Shown here: in pieces, positions 38,750-51,649 of the stretch
How positions within the stretch are numbered: position 1 is the first letter of the stretch
Layout: each line of letters begins with the position of its first letter
NCBI RefSeq assembly: GCF_029227915.1
Contig: NC_079880.1
Location: 7,132,001-7,196,000 of the forward strand
DNA length: 64,000 bases
Reading direction: 5' to 3'
Origin: Hydractinia symbiolongicarpus
Lineage: Eukaryota > Cnidaria > Hydrozoa > Anthoathecata > Hydractiniidae
Notes under the pieces: generated by a model
Seen by the model: the letters and a program-made list of their open reading frames with translations, nothing else
Databases searched by the model: none
What the model was told of the DNA's origin: nothing
Program-made: the position numbers and the translations under genes

Positions 38750-39937
38750 CTAAATCGTAGCGTATGATGATCTAATGATGTTATTCACATGTGTAGACCA
38801 CGTCATATGTTCATCGAATGTTATGCCCAGTATTTTGAGAGAGGATACCCGCTCAATCTCAGCACCATTACTATGGAATTTGAATAAGTTACTGAAGTTT
38901 AAATTATTTATACAGCTTAACTGGCTTGTCGAGTACATAATTGATTTTGTCTTTATGGAATTAAACATCAGATTGTTTATCTTTGACCATGTTGTTATTT
39001 GGTTAATGTCACTTTGAAGCTTTGCTGTTGCGATATCCATTTCTTTTAGTTTGAAGTGTATGTAAAGATTTGTGTCATCTGCGTACTGGATAGAATTACA
39101 CGACGAATTCAACGATAGGTCAGAGACATAGATGTTGAACAAGATCGGACCAAGAATAGATCCCTGGGGAACACCGTATTTGATCAGCAAGGTGTCCGAT
39201 TTTTTGTCATCAATTTGCACAAACTGCTGGCGATTTGACAAATAGTTAGAGATCAAATTGATGAATGCAGGAGACATTTGGAGTTTCTTCAACTTATTAA
39301 TCAGAACGTCATATTTCACAGTATCAAATGCTTTGGAGTAATCTGCTGACACTGATAAAGTTACTTCACCTCTTTGCATAGCCTTCAAAATGTCGTCCTT
39401 TAATTTTAAGAGTATCGTGATGCACGAGTGACCTTTGCGAAAACCAGATTGAGTTGAAGCGTAAATGTTATATCTATCAATGAAGTCACAAAGCTGTGAT
39501 AAAATGACTTTCTCATATACTTTCGACAGTACAGGAAGTATTGATATTGGACGAAAATCTTCTAGTTGTGAAGCACCTGGAACTTTAGGTACCGGACAGA
39601 TACGTGATTTCTTCCAGCATGTTGGAAATACGTTTGCATCGATGCAGTTATTCAAAATCTTTGTTAGGACTGGCGACAATTGGGCTGCGACTGGTTTTAT
39701 GAATTTCGCTGGTATGTTATCACCACCAGTAGAGCAATCACTTCTCAATGAATTCAAATGTTTGAGAACATCCTCTTGGGTAGCGTGACGAAGGTCAAAT
39801 AAATCCATTGCCGGTACAGCCTCATCATTCATGGTGGGAGAAATGTTTAACTCATTTGTATTGCTTAACTTTATTGCAATGGAATTGAAATAATCATTGA
39901 TGGTATCGGGATTCTGCCTGATTTGTTTAAACTGTGG
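38750..39937 (-). pseudogene. LINE reverse transcriptase core
   Basis: The reverse transcriptase makes cDNA by target-primed reverse transcription. The first Met is at 39832, but the open frame continues upstream to the TAA at 39938-39940, so the domain is in frame with the endonuclease part. Counting from that Met, the expected motifs are all present: 'DNIPAKFIKP' (38-47), 'FRPISILPVLSKVYEKVI' (93-110), 'QSGFRKGHS' (128-136), the catalytic-Asp motif 'DYSKAFD' with D164, 'GVPQGSILGP' (220-229) and 'YADD' at 250-253. The catalytic Asp triad is intact. The frame is then cut by TAG at 38750-38752 after a 'LGITFDEHMTW' motif. The fold could still be made if the stop were read through, but as it stands the protein is truncated. 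Confidence 0.95.
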
Positions 39938-41515
39938 TTAAATAATAGTTCTTATGGTTTTCCATACTTCCTTTGAACGGTTACTTGATAAAGCCTTTTG
40001 ATAGAAGGTTCTTCTAGAGTGTTTGATAGCCTTCTTCAATTTATTTCTCGTTTCAACATACTCATGTTTAGCCTCTCTGTCATCACAAGATTTTAATTCA
40101 CTACGAAGTTCATCAAGTTTCAGTTTCGACGATACAATGGATGGGTCCTTCATCCAGGGAGCTGGTGGTCGTGTAAATTTACACCTTTTCAAAGGAGCAT
40201 GGCTATTAATGCAGGACAGTATGAGTTCATTCATAACATACAGTTGATCTTCCGGATCATCAAAAGTATCTATCAAGGAAAAAGGAATCTTCTCGATATC
40301 ACTAATATATTCATCGATGTTCAACTGCTTCTCGTCACGTATAAATTTGTATCGTTTTTCGAATTTATCCTTTTTGATATTCATAACGATATGCGGGGCA
40401 TCATGGTCAGAAATTTCATCGCACAATAAAACGTTCTCACTAACTACCTTTTCCGGTATATTACTAATAACATGATCAATAAGGGATGTCGATTTTCGGG
40501 TTGGTTTTGTAATATGTTGTTTTAGGTCATAAGTCATAAGTGTATCTTGATATAATTCGATTGTGGATTTATCACCTTGTAATAAGTCGATATTGAAGTC
40601 ACCTGTAATTATGATAATACCGTCCCATTTTGCGGTGATGTGACGCAAAAGAATATCAAATCGTTCTAGCCAATCTTTTTTTTCTCTTTCTATAGAAGAT
40701 GGCTGATAAAATGTTCCAACTAGATATGAGTAATTTTTATTTCTACCTTTCACTTCGATCCAGACATGTTCGATAGAATTGTCGAGTTTGGTTATGTCGT
40801 CTCTAGTTTTGTAAATAAGTTCGTCCTTGATGTACATTCCAACACCACCTCCTCGTTTATCAGTTCTGTTTTTATATTCAAATTGGTATCCTGGAATGTT
40901 TACATAATCAATCAATACCTGATTATTTTTTAACCATGTCTCGGACAACGTGATTATGTCAAATTTATGACATTCGAGCATGTATGAGAACTCGTCAAAT
41001 GTGCTCGGTAAGGATTGCGTATTTAGATGGCAAATTTTCGTATGTTTTGGATTGCTTGGTATGGTTATTAATTCCTCGTATTCACCACCATCACTCAGAA
41101 TAGATGAGTACAATGCGCAAACATCACGTATATTCGAAAAGGGAAGCACAGTAAAATGGCAATCTGAACAGGTCCAATATTTCGGAATTCTACCATTGAG
41201 TACTAAATTTGATTGGTTCAAACAAGCAGCGTGAGTGGTTTCCCAGCATGTATCACAAATGAATCGTCTTTGATTGCATTTAACACATTTCTCACAGATT
41301 GAACAAGATGGAGCTTTCAATCCGCGTTGGAGTGCGGGACCAGGATTGCTTTCAACATCGCCACTCATTACAAGTTGTTGCGTGGCACAATGGTTAGCAT
41401 AATACAATACACGAGATTTACATCTCTTCACTTTTCCGCCATTAGGGGTTTGCGATATAGTATGCTGTTGATCAGTGATAGCAAAATCTGACCCATCGCG
41501 ATAATTAAATATCAA
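39938..41515 (-). pseudogene. LINE 2A / PHD finger / AP-type endonuclease segment
   Basis: This N-terminal part of the LINE polyprotein nicks target DNA through its endonuclease. Positions are counted from 41515, which is a TTG codon, not ATG. A 2A motif is at 52-60. A C4HC3 PHD-like finger spans 71-119: Cys pairs 74/77 (or 77/80), 87/90, His95-Cys98, Cys116/119, and Trp114 two residues before the last pair. The endonuclease spans about 160-380, with N165 in 'HLNTQSL', E192 in 'SETWL', 'GGGVGMYIK' (222-230), 'GDFNID' (305-310), 'SLID' (344-347) and 'SDH' (369-371), so all usual catalytic residues are present. A basic linker follows, and then a TAA at 39938-39940 that is in frame with the RT segment. 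The frame is open upstream to about 41608 but contains no ATG before Met50, so the true start is unclear. Confidence 0.93.
41336..41362 (-). other. 2A ribosome-skipping motif (GDVESNPGP)
   Basis: The nine residues match the 2A consensus D-x-E-x-N-P-G-P, with the skip expected between the final Gly and Pro. 2A motifs are known in some CR1, L2, Crack and Rex1 LINEs, where they lie at the N-terminus ahead of the zinc finger or endonuclease as here. If active, it would release a short leader from the PHD-endonuclease-RT protein. The residues before it ('CATQQLVMS') are not strongly hydrophobic, and activity depends on that upstream stretch. Confidence 0.9.
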
Positions 41516-41801
41516 TAGAACTAAAATAATCTGAAAAACACTTGAACTCCATCGTAGATGATTTGTTGCGTGAAGAAAATTATGACAAACTTTTTCGTTT
41601 ACGTTATTTTACTTTCCATGAGTCAAAAACTGTAATTCTGTAGACAACCAACGATCATAAACCCACTGAATAATAATATCAACTGAATAATAATATCAAA
41701 TACCAACTAAATCAATATTAATAGTTGCAAGTTCGTGAGTGATTATTATTTGTAGAATGTTCAACAAACATGAAAACATGAAAATATATATATATATATA
41801 T
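41516..41801 (-). other. LINE 5' region
   Basis: Non-coding or poorly defined leader in element orientation. The polyprotein frame stays open from 41608 without a Met. ATGs at 41619 and about 41555 lie in other frames and run into early stops, so either a 5' frameshift has displaced the original start or initiation is non-AUG. At the very 5' end are two copies of 'acatgaaaa' (about 41769-41784) and an (AT)n run (about 41784-41801). Confidence 0.6.
41784..41801. repeat. (AT)n microsatellite at LINE 5' end
   Basis: About nine AT units immediately before the target-site duplication. They may be part of the element or filler added during 5' joining. Confidence 0.7.
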
Positions 41802-41808
41802 TTAACAT
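41802..41808. repeat. Target-site duplication TTAACAT (5' side of LINE)
   Basis: Matches 37868-37874. The satellite resumes as 'ttaacatgaaaaagtcattt', the normal continuation of the interrupted monomer. Confidence 0.85.
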
Positions 41809-43269
41809 GAAAAAGTCATTTTTTTACTGTGGGACCAATCATAGCCGTTATAGCGCGCTGAAGAAATAGCGACAGTTACGAAAAATACATTTCATTAACT
41901 TTCTAACGGTTTCAGTCCGTTTGAGTTTTAACGGTTGGGTCACATATTCGTACCAGCATGTATTTAGCGATATTTTTCCGATATTACTAGGTTGCATCGC
42001 CTTTAACAATGAAACGATTGACTGTGGGACTTAATTGAACTAACTTTGGACTGTGACCTGATGAATGTGATAAATGAGACAATTGGACTCCAAGAAAAAA
42101 TATTCTTCTTAATTTGACATGATTGACAAAATTCAGCGACTATACTGGGCGCTGTGATAGCGCTTCATTTTAGAATTAAGATAAGAAAGTCATATTTTAC
42201 CGTGGGACCAATCCTAGCCGTTATCTCGCGCTGAAAAAAAACGACAGTTTCAAAAACTATATTTCATTGACTTTCTAACGGTGTCAGTCCGTTTGAGTTT
42301 AAACGGTTGGGTCACATATTCGTACCAACATGTATTTAGCGATATTCATCTGACATTACTAGGTTGCATCGCTTTTAACAGTGAAATGATAGACTGTGGG
42401 ACTTAATTGAACTAACTTTTGACTGTGACATGATAAATGTGATAAATAAAAAAATTGGACTCCAAGAAATAGCATTCTTCTTAATTTGTCATGATTGCCT
42501 AAACACAGCGTTTACACTGGGCGCTGTTGTAGCGCTTCATCTAAAAAGTTAAATTAATAAGTCATTTTTTTGCTGTGGGACCAGTCCTAGCCGTTATTGC
42601 GCCCTGAAGAAATAGCGACAGTTTCAAAAACTACATTTCATTGACTTTCTAACGGTGTCAGTCCGTTTGAGTTACAACGGTTGGGTCACATGTTCGTACC
42701 AGCATGTATTTTGCCATATTTTTCCGATATTACTAGGTTGCATCGCCTTTAACAATGAAACGATTGACTGTGGGACTTAATTGAACTAACTTTGAACTGT
42801 GACCTGATGAATGTGATAAATGAGACAATTGGACTCCAAGAAAAAACATTGTTCTTAATTTGACATGATTGCCGAATCTCAGCGACTACACTGGTCGCTG
42901 TGGTAGCGCTTTATTTAAGAATTAACATGAAAAAGTCATTTTTTTACTGTGGGACCAATCCTAGCCGTTATCGCGCGCTGAAGAAATAGCGACAGTTTCA
43001 AAAACTACATTTCATTGAATTTCTAACGGTGTCAGTCCGTTTGAGTTTTAACGGTTGGGTCACATATTCGTACCAACATGTATTTAGCGATATTTTTCCG
43101 ATATTACTAGGTTGCATCGCCTTTAACAATGAAACAATTGACTGTGGGACTTAATTGAACTAACTTTGAACTGTGACCTGATGAATGTGATAAATGAGAC
43201 AATTGGACTCCAAGAAATAACATTGTTCTTAATTTGACATGATTGCCGGAACTCAGCGACTACACTGGG

Positions 43270-46200
43270 CTGTGGTAGCGCTTCATTTGAAAATTTAAAT
43301 AAATAAGTCATTTTTACTGTGGGACCAATCCTAGCCGTTATCGCGCGCTGAAGAAATGGCGACAGTTTCAAAAACTACATTTCATTGACTTTCTAACGGT
43401 ATTAATCCGCTTCAGTTACAACGGTTGCCTCACATATTCGTACCAACATGTATTTAGCGATATCTTTTTCATATTACTAGGTTGCATCGCTTTTAACAGT
43501 GAAACGATTAACTGTGGGACTTAATTGAACTGATTTTGGACTGTAAACTTATAAATGTTATAAGTGAGACAATTTGACCCCAAGAAATAACATTCTTCTT
43601 AATTTGACATGATTGCCGGAAGTCAGCGATTACACTGGGCGCTGTGGTAGCGCTTTATTTGAAAATTTAGATAAATAAGTCAATGTTTATTGTGGGACGA
43701 ATCCTAGCCCTTAGCGCGCCCTGAAGAAACAGAGACAGTTTCAAATACTACATGTCATTGATTTTCTAACGGTATCAGTCCGTTTCAACTACAACAGTTG
43801 CGTCACATATTCGTACCAACATGTATTTAGTGATTGTTACCGATATTACTAAGTTGTATCGCTTTCATCAGTGAAACGAGTGACTGTGGGACTTAATTGA
43901 ACTGATTTTGGACTATGACCTTATAAATGTAATAAGTAAGACAATTGGATTCCAAGAAATAACATTTTTCCTAATTTGACATGATTGCCAGAACTCAGCG
44001 ATTACACTGAGCGCTGGAGTAGCACTTAATTTAAAAATGTAGATAAATAAGTCATTTTGTACTGGGGGACCAATCCTAGCCGTTATCGCGCGTTGACGAA
44101 TTAGCGACATTTTCAAAAAGTGCATTTCATTGACTTTCTAACGGTGTCAGTTCCTTTGAGTTACAACGGTTGGGTCACATATTCGTACCATCATGTATTT
44201 AGCGGTATTTTTCTGGTATTACTAGTTTGCATTGTTTTTAACAATGAAACGATTGACTGTGGGACTTAATTGATCTAACTTTGGACTGTGACGTTATAAA
44301 TGTTATAAGTGAGACAATTGGACTCCAAGAAATAACATTCCTTTTAATTTGACATGATTGCCGGAACTCAACGATTACACATTGGCGCTGTGGTAGCGCT
44401 TCATTTAAAAATTTAGATAAAAATGTCAATTCTCACTGTGGGACCTATCCTAGCCGTTATCGCGCGCTGACGAATTAGCGACAGTTTCAAAAAGTGCATT
44501 TCATTGACTTTCTAACGGTTTCAGTTCGTGTGAGTTACAACGGTTGCGTCACATATTCGTACCAACATGTATTTAGCGATATTTATCTGTTAATACTAGG
44601 TTGCATCGCTTTTAACAGTGAAACGAATGAATGTGGGACTTAATTGAACTATCTTTGGACTGTGACCTTATGAATGTGATAAATAAGACAATTGGACTCT
44701 AAGAAGTAACATTCATCTTAATTTGACATGATTGCCGGAACTCAGCGACTACACTGGGCGCTGTGGTAGCGCTTCATTTAAAATTTAGATAAATAAGTCA
44801 TTCTTTACCGTGGGACCAATCCTAGCCGTTATTGCGCGCTGAAGAAATGGCGACAGTTTCAAAAACTACATTTCATTGACTTTCTAACGGTATCAATCCG
44901 CTTCAGTTACAACGGTTGCGTCACATATTCGTACCAACATGTATTTAGCGATACTTTTTTCATATTACTAGGTTGCATCGCTTTTAACAGTGACACGATT
45001 GACTGTGGGAATTAATTGAACTAACTTTGGACTGTGACCTTATAAATGTGATAAATAAGCCATTTGGACTGCAAGAAAAAACATTCTTCTTAATTTGAAG
45101 TGATTGCCGGATCTCAGCGATTACACTGGGCGCTGTGGTAGCGCTTCATTTGAAAATTTAAATAAATAAGTCATTTTTACTGTGGGACCAATCCTAGCCG
45201 TTATCGCGCGCTGAAGAAATGGCGACAGTTTCAAAAACTACATTTCATTGACTTTCTAACGGTATTAATCCGCTTCAGTTACAACGGTTGCGTCACATAT
45301 TCGTACCAACATGTATTTAGCGATATCTTTTTCATATTACTAGGTTGCATCGCTTTTAACAGTGAAACGATTGACTGTGGGACTTAATTGAACTGATTTT
45401 GGACTGTAAACTTATAAATGTTATAAGTGAGACAATTTGACCCCAAGAAATAACATTCTTCTTAATTTGACATGATTGCCGGAAGTCAGCGATTACACTG
45501 GGCGCTGTGGTAGCGCTTTATTTGAAAATTTAGATAAATAAGTCAATGTTTATTGTGGGACCAATCTTAGCCCTTAGCGCGCCCTGAAGAAACAGAGACA
45601 GTTTCAAATACTACAAGTCATTGATTTTCTAACGGTATCAGTCCGTTTCAACTACAACAGTTGCGTCACATATTCGTACCAACATGTATTTAGTGATTGT
45701 TACCGATATTACTAAGTTGTATCGCTTTCATCAGTGAAACGAGTGACTGTGGGACTTAATTGAACTGATTTTGGACTATGACCTTATAAATGTAATAAGT
45801 AAGACAATTGGATTCCAAGAAATAACATTTTTCCTAATTTGACATGATTGCCAGAACTCAGCGATTACACTGAGCGCTGGAGTAGCACTTAATTTAAAAA
45901 TGTAGATAAATAAGTCATTTTGTACTGGGGGACCAATCCTAGCCGTTATCGCGCGTTGACGAATTAGCGACATTTTCAAAAAGTACATTTCATTGACTTT
46001 CTAACAGTGTCAGTTCCTTTGAGTTACAACGGTTGGGTCACATATTCGTACCATCATGTATTTAGCGGTATTTTTCTGGTATTACTAGTTTGCATTGTTT
46101 TTAACAATGAAACGATTGACTGTGGGACTTAATTGATCTAACTTTGGACTGTGACGTTATAAATGTTATAAGTGAGACAATTGGACTCCAAGAAATAACA

Positions 46201-46285
46201 TTCCTTTTAATTTGACATGATTGCCGGAACTCAACGATTACACATTGGCGCTGTGGTAGCGCTTCATTTAAAAATTTAGATAAAA
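43270..46285 (+). repeat. 1863-bp higher-order repeat (one full, one partial copy)
   Basis: Five-monomer unit at about 43270-45132, followed by a partial second copy at about 45133-46285 at an offset of 1863 bp. Shared private variants include 'tgtttattgtggg', 'gattgttaccgatattac' and 'tgtactgggggacc'. The copies diverge after 46285, where the second reads 'ttactttgggacc' instead of 'ctcactgtgggacc'. Confidence 0.8.
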
Positions 46286-48159
46286 ATGTCATTTTTTACT
46301 TTGGGACCAATCCTAGCCGTTATCGCGCGCAGAAAAAATAGCGACAGTTTCAAAAACTACATTTCAGTGACTTTCTAACGGTGTTAGTCCGTTTGAGTTA
46401 CAACAGTTGCGTCACTTACTTGTACCAACATGTATTTAGCAATATTTCTCCCATATTACTAGGTTGCATCGCTTTTAACAGTAAAACGATTGACTGTGGG
46501 ACTTAATTGAACTGATTTTGGACTGTGACGTTACAAATGTTATAAGTGAGACAATTGGACTCCAAGAAAAAACATTCTTCTTAATTTGACGTGATTGCCG
46601 GAACTCAGCGATTACACTGGGCGCTGTGGTACCGTTTCAGTTAAAAATTTAGATAAATAAGTCAATTCTCACTGTGGGACCTATCCTAGCCGTTATCGCG
46701 CGCGGACGAATTAGCGACAGTTTCAAAAAGTGCATTTCATTGACTTTCTAACGGTTTCAGTTCGTTTGAGTTACAACGGTTGCGTCACATATTCGTACCA
46801 ACATGTATTTAGCGATATTTATCTGTTATTACTAGGTTGCATCGCTTTTAACAGTGAAACGAATGAATGTGGGACTTAATTGAACTAACTTTGGACTGTG
46901 ACCTGATAAATGTGATAAATGAGCCATTTGGACTCCAAGAAATAACATTCTTCTTAATTTGAAGTGATTGCCGGATCTCAGCGATTACACTGGGCGCTGT
47001 GGTAGCGCTTCATTTGAAAAATTTAGATAAATAAGTCATTTTGTACTGGGGGACCAATCCTAGCCGTTATCGCGCGTTGACGAATTAGCGACATTTTCAA
47101 AAAGTGCATTTCATTGACTTTCTAACAGTGTCAGTTCCTTTGAGTTACAACGGTTGGGTCACATATTCGTACCATCATGTATTTAGCGGTATTTTTCTGG
47201 TATTACTAGTTTGCATTGTTTTTAACAATGAAACGATTGACTGTGGGACTTAATTGATCTAACTTTGGACTGTGACGTTATAAATGTTATAAGTGAGACA
47301 ATTGGACTCCAAGAAATAACATTCCTTTTAATTTGACATGATTGCCGGAACTCAACGATTACACATTGGCGCTGTGGTAGCGCTTCATTTAAAAATTTAG
47401 ATAAAAATGTCATTTTTTACTTTGGGACCAATCCTAGCCGCTATCGCGCGCAGAAAAAATAGCGACAGTTTCAAAAACTACATTTCAGTGACTTTCTAAC
47501 GGTGTTAGTCCGTTTGAGTTACAACGGTTGCGTCACTTACTTGTACCAACATGTATTTAGCAATATTTCTCTCATATTACTAGGTTGCATCGCTTTTAAC
47601 AGTAAAACGATTGACTGTGGGACTTAATTGAACTGATTTTGGACTGTGACGTTACAAATGTTATAAGTGAGACAATTGGACTCCAAGAAAAAACATTCTT
47701 CTTAATTTGACGTGATTGCCGGAACTCAGCGATTACACTGGGCGCTGTGGTACCGTTTCAGTTAAAAATTTAGATAAATAAGTCAATTCTCACTGTGGGA
47801 CCTATCCTAGCCGTTATCGCGCGCGGACGAATTAGCGACAGTTTCAAAAAGTGCATTTCATTGACTTTCTAACGGTTTCAGTTCGTTTGAGTTACAACGG
47901 TTGCGTCACATATTCGTACCAACATGTATTTAGCGATATTTATCTGTTATTACTAGGTTGCATCGCTTTTAACAGTGAAACGAATGAATGTGGGACTTAA
48001 TTGAACTAACTTTGGACTGTGACCTGATAAATGTGATAAATGAGCCATTTGGACTCCAAGAAATAACATTCTTCTTAATTTGAAGTGATTGCCGGATCTC
48101 AGCGATTACACTGGGCGCTGTGGTAGCGCTTCATTTGAAAAATTTAGTTAAATAAGTCA
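45918..48159 (+). repeat. 1121-bp three-monomer higher-order repeat, two copies
   Basis: Units about 45918-47038 and 47039-48159 match at a 1121-bp offset, starting at 'ttgtactgggggacc' and including the 'cattggcgctg', 'ggtaccgtttcag' and 'gagccatttgg' monomers in order. The order of variants is conserved and differences are rare. Confidence 0.82.
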
Positions 48160-51100
48160 TTTTTTACTTTGGGACCAATCCTAGCCGTTATCGCGCGCTG
48201 AAGAAATGGCGACAGTTTCAAAAACTACATTTCATTGACTTTCTAACGGTATCAATCCGATTTAACTACAACAGTTGCATCACATATTCGTACCAACATG
48301 TATTTAGTGATTGTTACCGACATTACTAAGTTGTATTGCTTTTAACAGTGAAACGATTGACTGTGGGACTTAATTGAACTGATTTTGGACTGTAATTTTA
48401 TAAATGTAATAAGTAAGACAATTGGATTCCAAGAAATAACATTTTTCCTAATTTGACATGATTGCCGGAACTCAGCGATTACACTGAGCGCTGGGGTAGC
48501 ACTTAATTTAAAAATGTAGATAAATAAGTCATTTTGTACTGGGGGACCTATCCTAGCCGTTATCGCGCGCTGACGAATTAGCGACATTTTCAAAAGGTGC
48601 ATTTCATTGACTTTCTAACGGTGTCAGTTCGTTTGAGTTACAACGGTTGGGTCACACATTCGTACCATCATGTATTTAGCGGTATTTTTCTGGTATTACT
48701 AGTTTGCATCGCTTTTAACAATGAAACGATTGACTGTGGGACTTAATTGATCTAACTTTGGACTGTGACGTTATAAATGTTATAAGTGAGACAATTGGAC
48801 TCCAAGAAATAACATTCCTCTTAATTTGACATGATTGCCGGAACTCAACGATTACACATTGGCGCTGTGGTAGCGCTTCATTTAAAAATTTAGATAAAAA
48901 TGTCATTTTTTACTTTGGGACCAATCCTAGCTGTTATCGCGCGCAGAAAAAATAGCGACAGTTTCAAAAACTACAATTCATTGACTTTCTAACGGTGTTA
49001 GTCCGTTTGAGTTACAACGGTTGCGTCACATACTCGTACCAACATGTATTTAGCAATATTTCTCCCATATTACTAGGTTGCATCGCTTTTAACAGTAAAA
49101 CGATTGACTGTGGGACTTAATTGAACTGATTTTGCACTGTGACGTTATAAATGTTATAAGTGAGACAATTGGACTCCAAGAAATAACATTCTTCTTGATT
49201 TGACATGATTGCCGGAACTCAGCGATAACACTGGGCGCTGTGGTAGCGCTTCATTTAAAAATTTAAATAATTAAGTCATTTTTTACTGTGGGAGCAATCC
49301 TAGTTGTTATCCCGCGCTAAAGAAATAGAGACAGTTTCAAAAACTACATTTCATTAACTTTCTAACAGTATCAATCCGTTTGTGTTACAACAGTTGAGTC
49401 ACATATTCGTACCAACATGTATTTTGTGATATCTTTCCGGTATTACTAGGTTGTATCGCTTTTAACAGTGAATCGATTGACTGTGGGACTTAATTGAACT
49501 GATTTTGGACTGTGACGTTATAAATGTTATAAGTGAGACAATTGGACTCCAAGAAATAACATTTTTCCTAATTTGACATGATTGCCGGAACTCAGCGATT
49601 ACACTGGGCTCTGTGGTAGCGCTTCATTTAAAAATTTAGATAAATAAGTCATTTTTTACTGTGGGACCAATCCTAGCCGTTATCGCGCGCTGAAGAAATG
49701 GCGACAGTTTCAAAAACTACATTTCATTGACTTTCTAACGGTATCAATCCGATTTAACTACAACAGTTGCATCACATATTCATACCAACATGTATTTAGT
49801 GATTGTTACCGATATTACTAAGTTGTATTGCATTTAACAGTGAAACGATTGACTGTGGGACTTAATTGAACTGATTTTGGACTATGACCTTATAAATGCA
49901 ATAAGTAAGACAATTGGATTCCAAGAAATAACATTTTTCCTAATTTGACATGATTGCCGGAACTCAACGATTACACATTGGCGATGTGGTAGCGCTTCAT
50001 TTAAAAATTTAGATAAAAATTTCATTTTTTACTTTGGGACCAATCCTAGCCGTTATCGCGCGCAGAAAAAATAGCGACAGTTTCAAAAACTACATTTCAT
50101 TGACTTTCTAACGGTGTTAGTCCGTTTGAGTTACAACGGTTGCGTCACATACTCGTACCAACATGTATTTAGCAATATTTCTCCCATATTACTAGGTTGC
50201 ATCGCTTTTAACAGTAAAACGATTGACTGTGGGACTTAATTGAACTGATTTTGCACTGTGACGTTATAAATGTTATAAGTGAGACAATTGGACTCCAAGA
50301 AATAACATTCTTCTTGATTTGACATGATTGCCGGAACTCAGCGATAACACTGGGCGCTGTGGTAGCGCTTCATTTAAAAATTTAAATAATTAAGTCATTT
50401 TTTACTGTGGGAGCAATCCTAGCCGTTATCCCGCGCTAAAGAAATAGAGACCGTTTCAAAAACTACATTTCATTAACTTTCTAACAGTATCAATCCGTTT
50501 GTGTTACAACAGTTGAGTCACATATTCGTACCAACATGTATTTTCTGATATCTTTCCGGTATTACTAGGTTGTATCGCTTTTAACAGTGAATCGATTGAC
50601 TGTGGGACTTAATTGAACTGATTTTGGACTGTGACGTTATAAATGTTATAAGTGAGACAATTGGACTCCAAGAAAAAACATTCTTCTTGATTTGACATGA
50701 TTGCCGGAACTCAGCGATTATACTGGGCTCTGTGGTAGCTCTTCATTTAAAAATTTAGATAAATAAGTCATTTTTTACTGTGGGACCAATCCTAGCCGTT
50801 ATCACGCGCTAAAGAAATGGCGACAGTTTCAAAAACTACATTTCATTGACTTTCTAACGGTTTCAATCCGATTTAACTACAACAGTTGCATCACATATTC
50901 GTACCAACATGTATTTAGTGATTGTTACCGATATTACTAAGTTGTATTGCTTTTAACAGTGAAACGATTGACTGTGGGACTTAATTGAACTGATTTTGGA
51001 CTATGACCTTATAAATGTAATAAGTGAGACAATTGGACTCCAAGAAATAACATTTTTCCTAATTTGACATGATTGCCGGAACTCAGCGATTACACTGAGC

Positions 51101-51640
51101 GCTGGGGTAGCATTAATTTAAAAATGTAGATAAATAAGTCATTCTGTACTGGGGGACCAATCCTAGCCGTTATCGCGCGCTGACGAATTCACGACAGTTT
51201 CAAAAAGTGCATTTCATTGACTTTCTAACGGTGTCACTTCGTTTGAGTTACAACGGTTGGGTCACATATTCGGACCATCATGTATTTAGCGGTATTTTTC
51301 TGGTATTACTAGGTTGCATCGCTTTTAACAATGAAACGATTGACTGTGGGACTTAATTGATCTAACTTTGGACTGTGACGTTATAAATGTTATAAGTGAG
51401 ACAATTGGACTCCAAGAAATAACATTCCTCTTAATTTGTCATGATTGCCGGAACTCAACGATTACACATTGGCGCTGTGGTAGCGCTTCATTTAAAAATT
51501 TAGATAAAAATGTCATTTTTTACTGTGGGACCAATCCTAGCCGTTATCGCGCGCAGAAAAAATAGCGATAGTTTCAAAAACTACATTTCATTGACTTTCT
51601 AACGGTGTTAGTCCGTTTGAGTTTCAACGGTTCCGCCACA
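48160..51640 (+). repeat. Diverged right-block monomers
   Basis: About nine monomers with partial multi-monomer similarity. The 'cattggcg' monomer followed by a 'ctcccatattac' monomer and then a 'gtgatatctttccgg'/'ctgatatctttccgg' monomer occurs at about 48840-49460 and again at about 49970-50580. No gene or RNA feature is seen. Confidence 0.7.
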
Positions 51641-51649
51641 TACCCGTAC

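Larger units (their letters stand above)
37875..41801 (-). mobile_element. Nearly full-length CR1/L2-like LINE with 2A motif, minus strand
   Basis: A 3.9-kb element inserted into a satellite monomer and flanked by the 7-bp duplication TTAACAT. In its own orientation it has a short 5' region (about 41801-41609), one long reading frame coding for 2A motif, PHD-like zinc finger, apurinic-type endonuclease and reverse transcriptase (41515 to 38231), a roughly 320-bp 3' UTR, and a terminal (TAA)n run (37875 to about 37906). Protein order, endonuclease type and a microsatellite tail place it in the CR1/L2 group. Only two nonsense codons were found in about 1095 codons, so the insertion is fairly recent. 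The exact clade needs a tree. Confidence 0.93.

Noticed and set aside
38176-41234. Plus-strand open frames overlapping the LINE (for example 38235-38582, 39465-39788, 40980-41234)
   Set aside because: They are antisense shadows of the LINE polyprotein frame with no recognisable domain.
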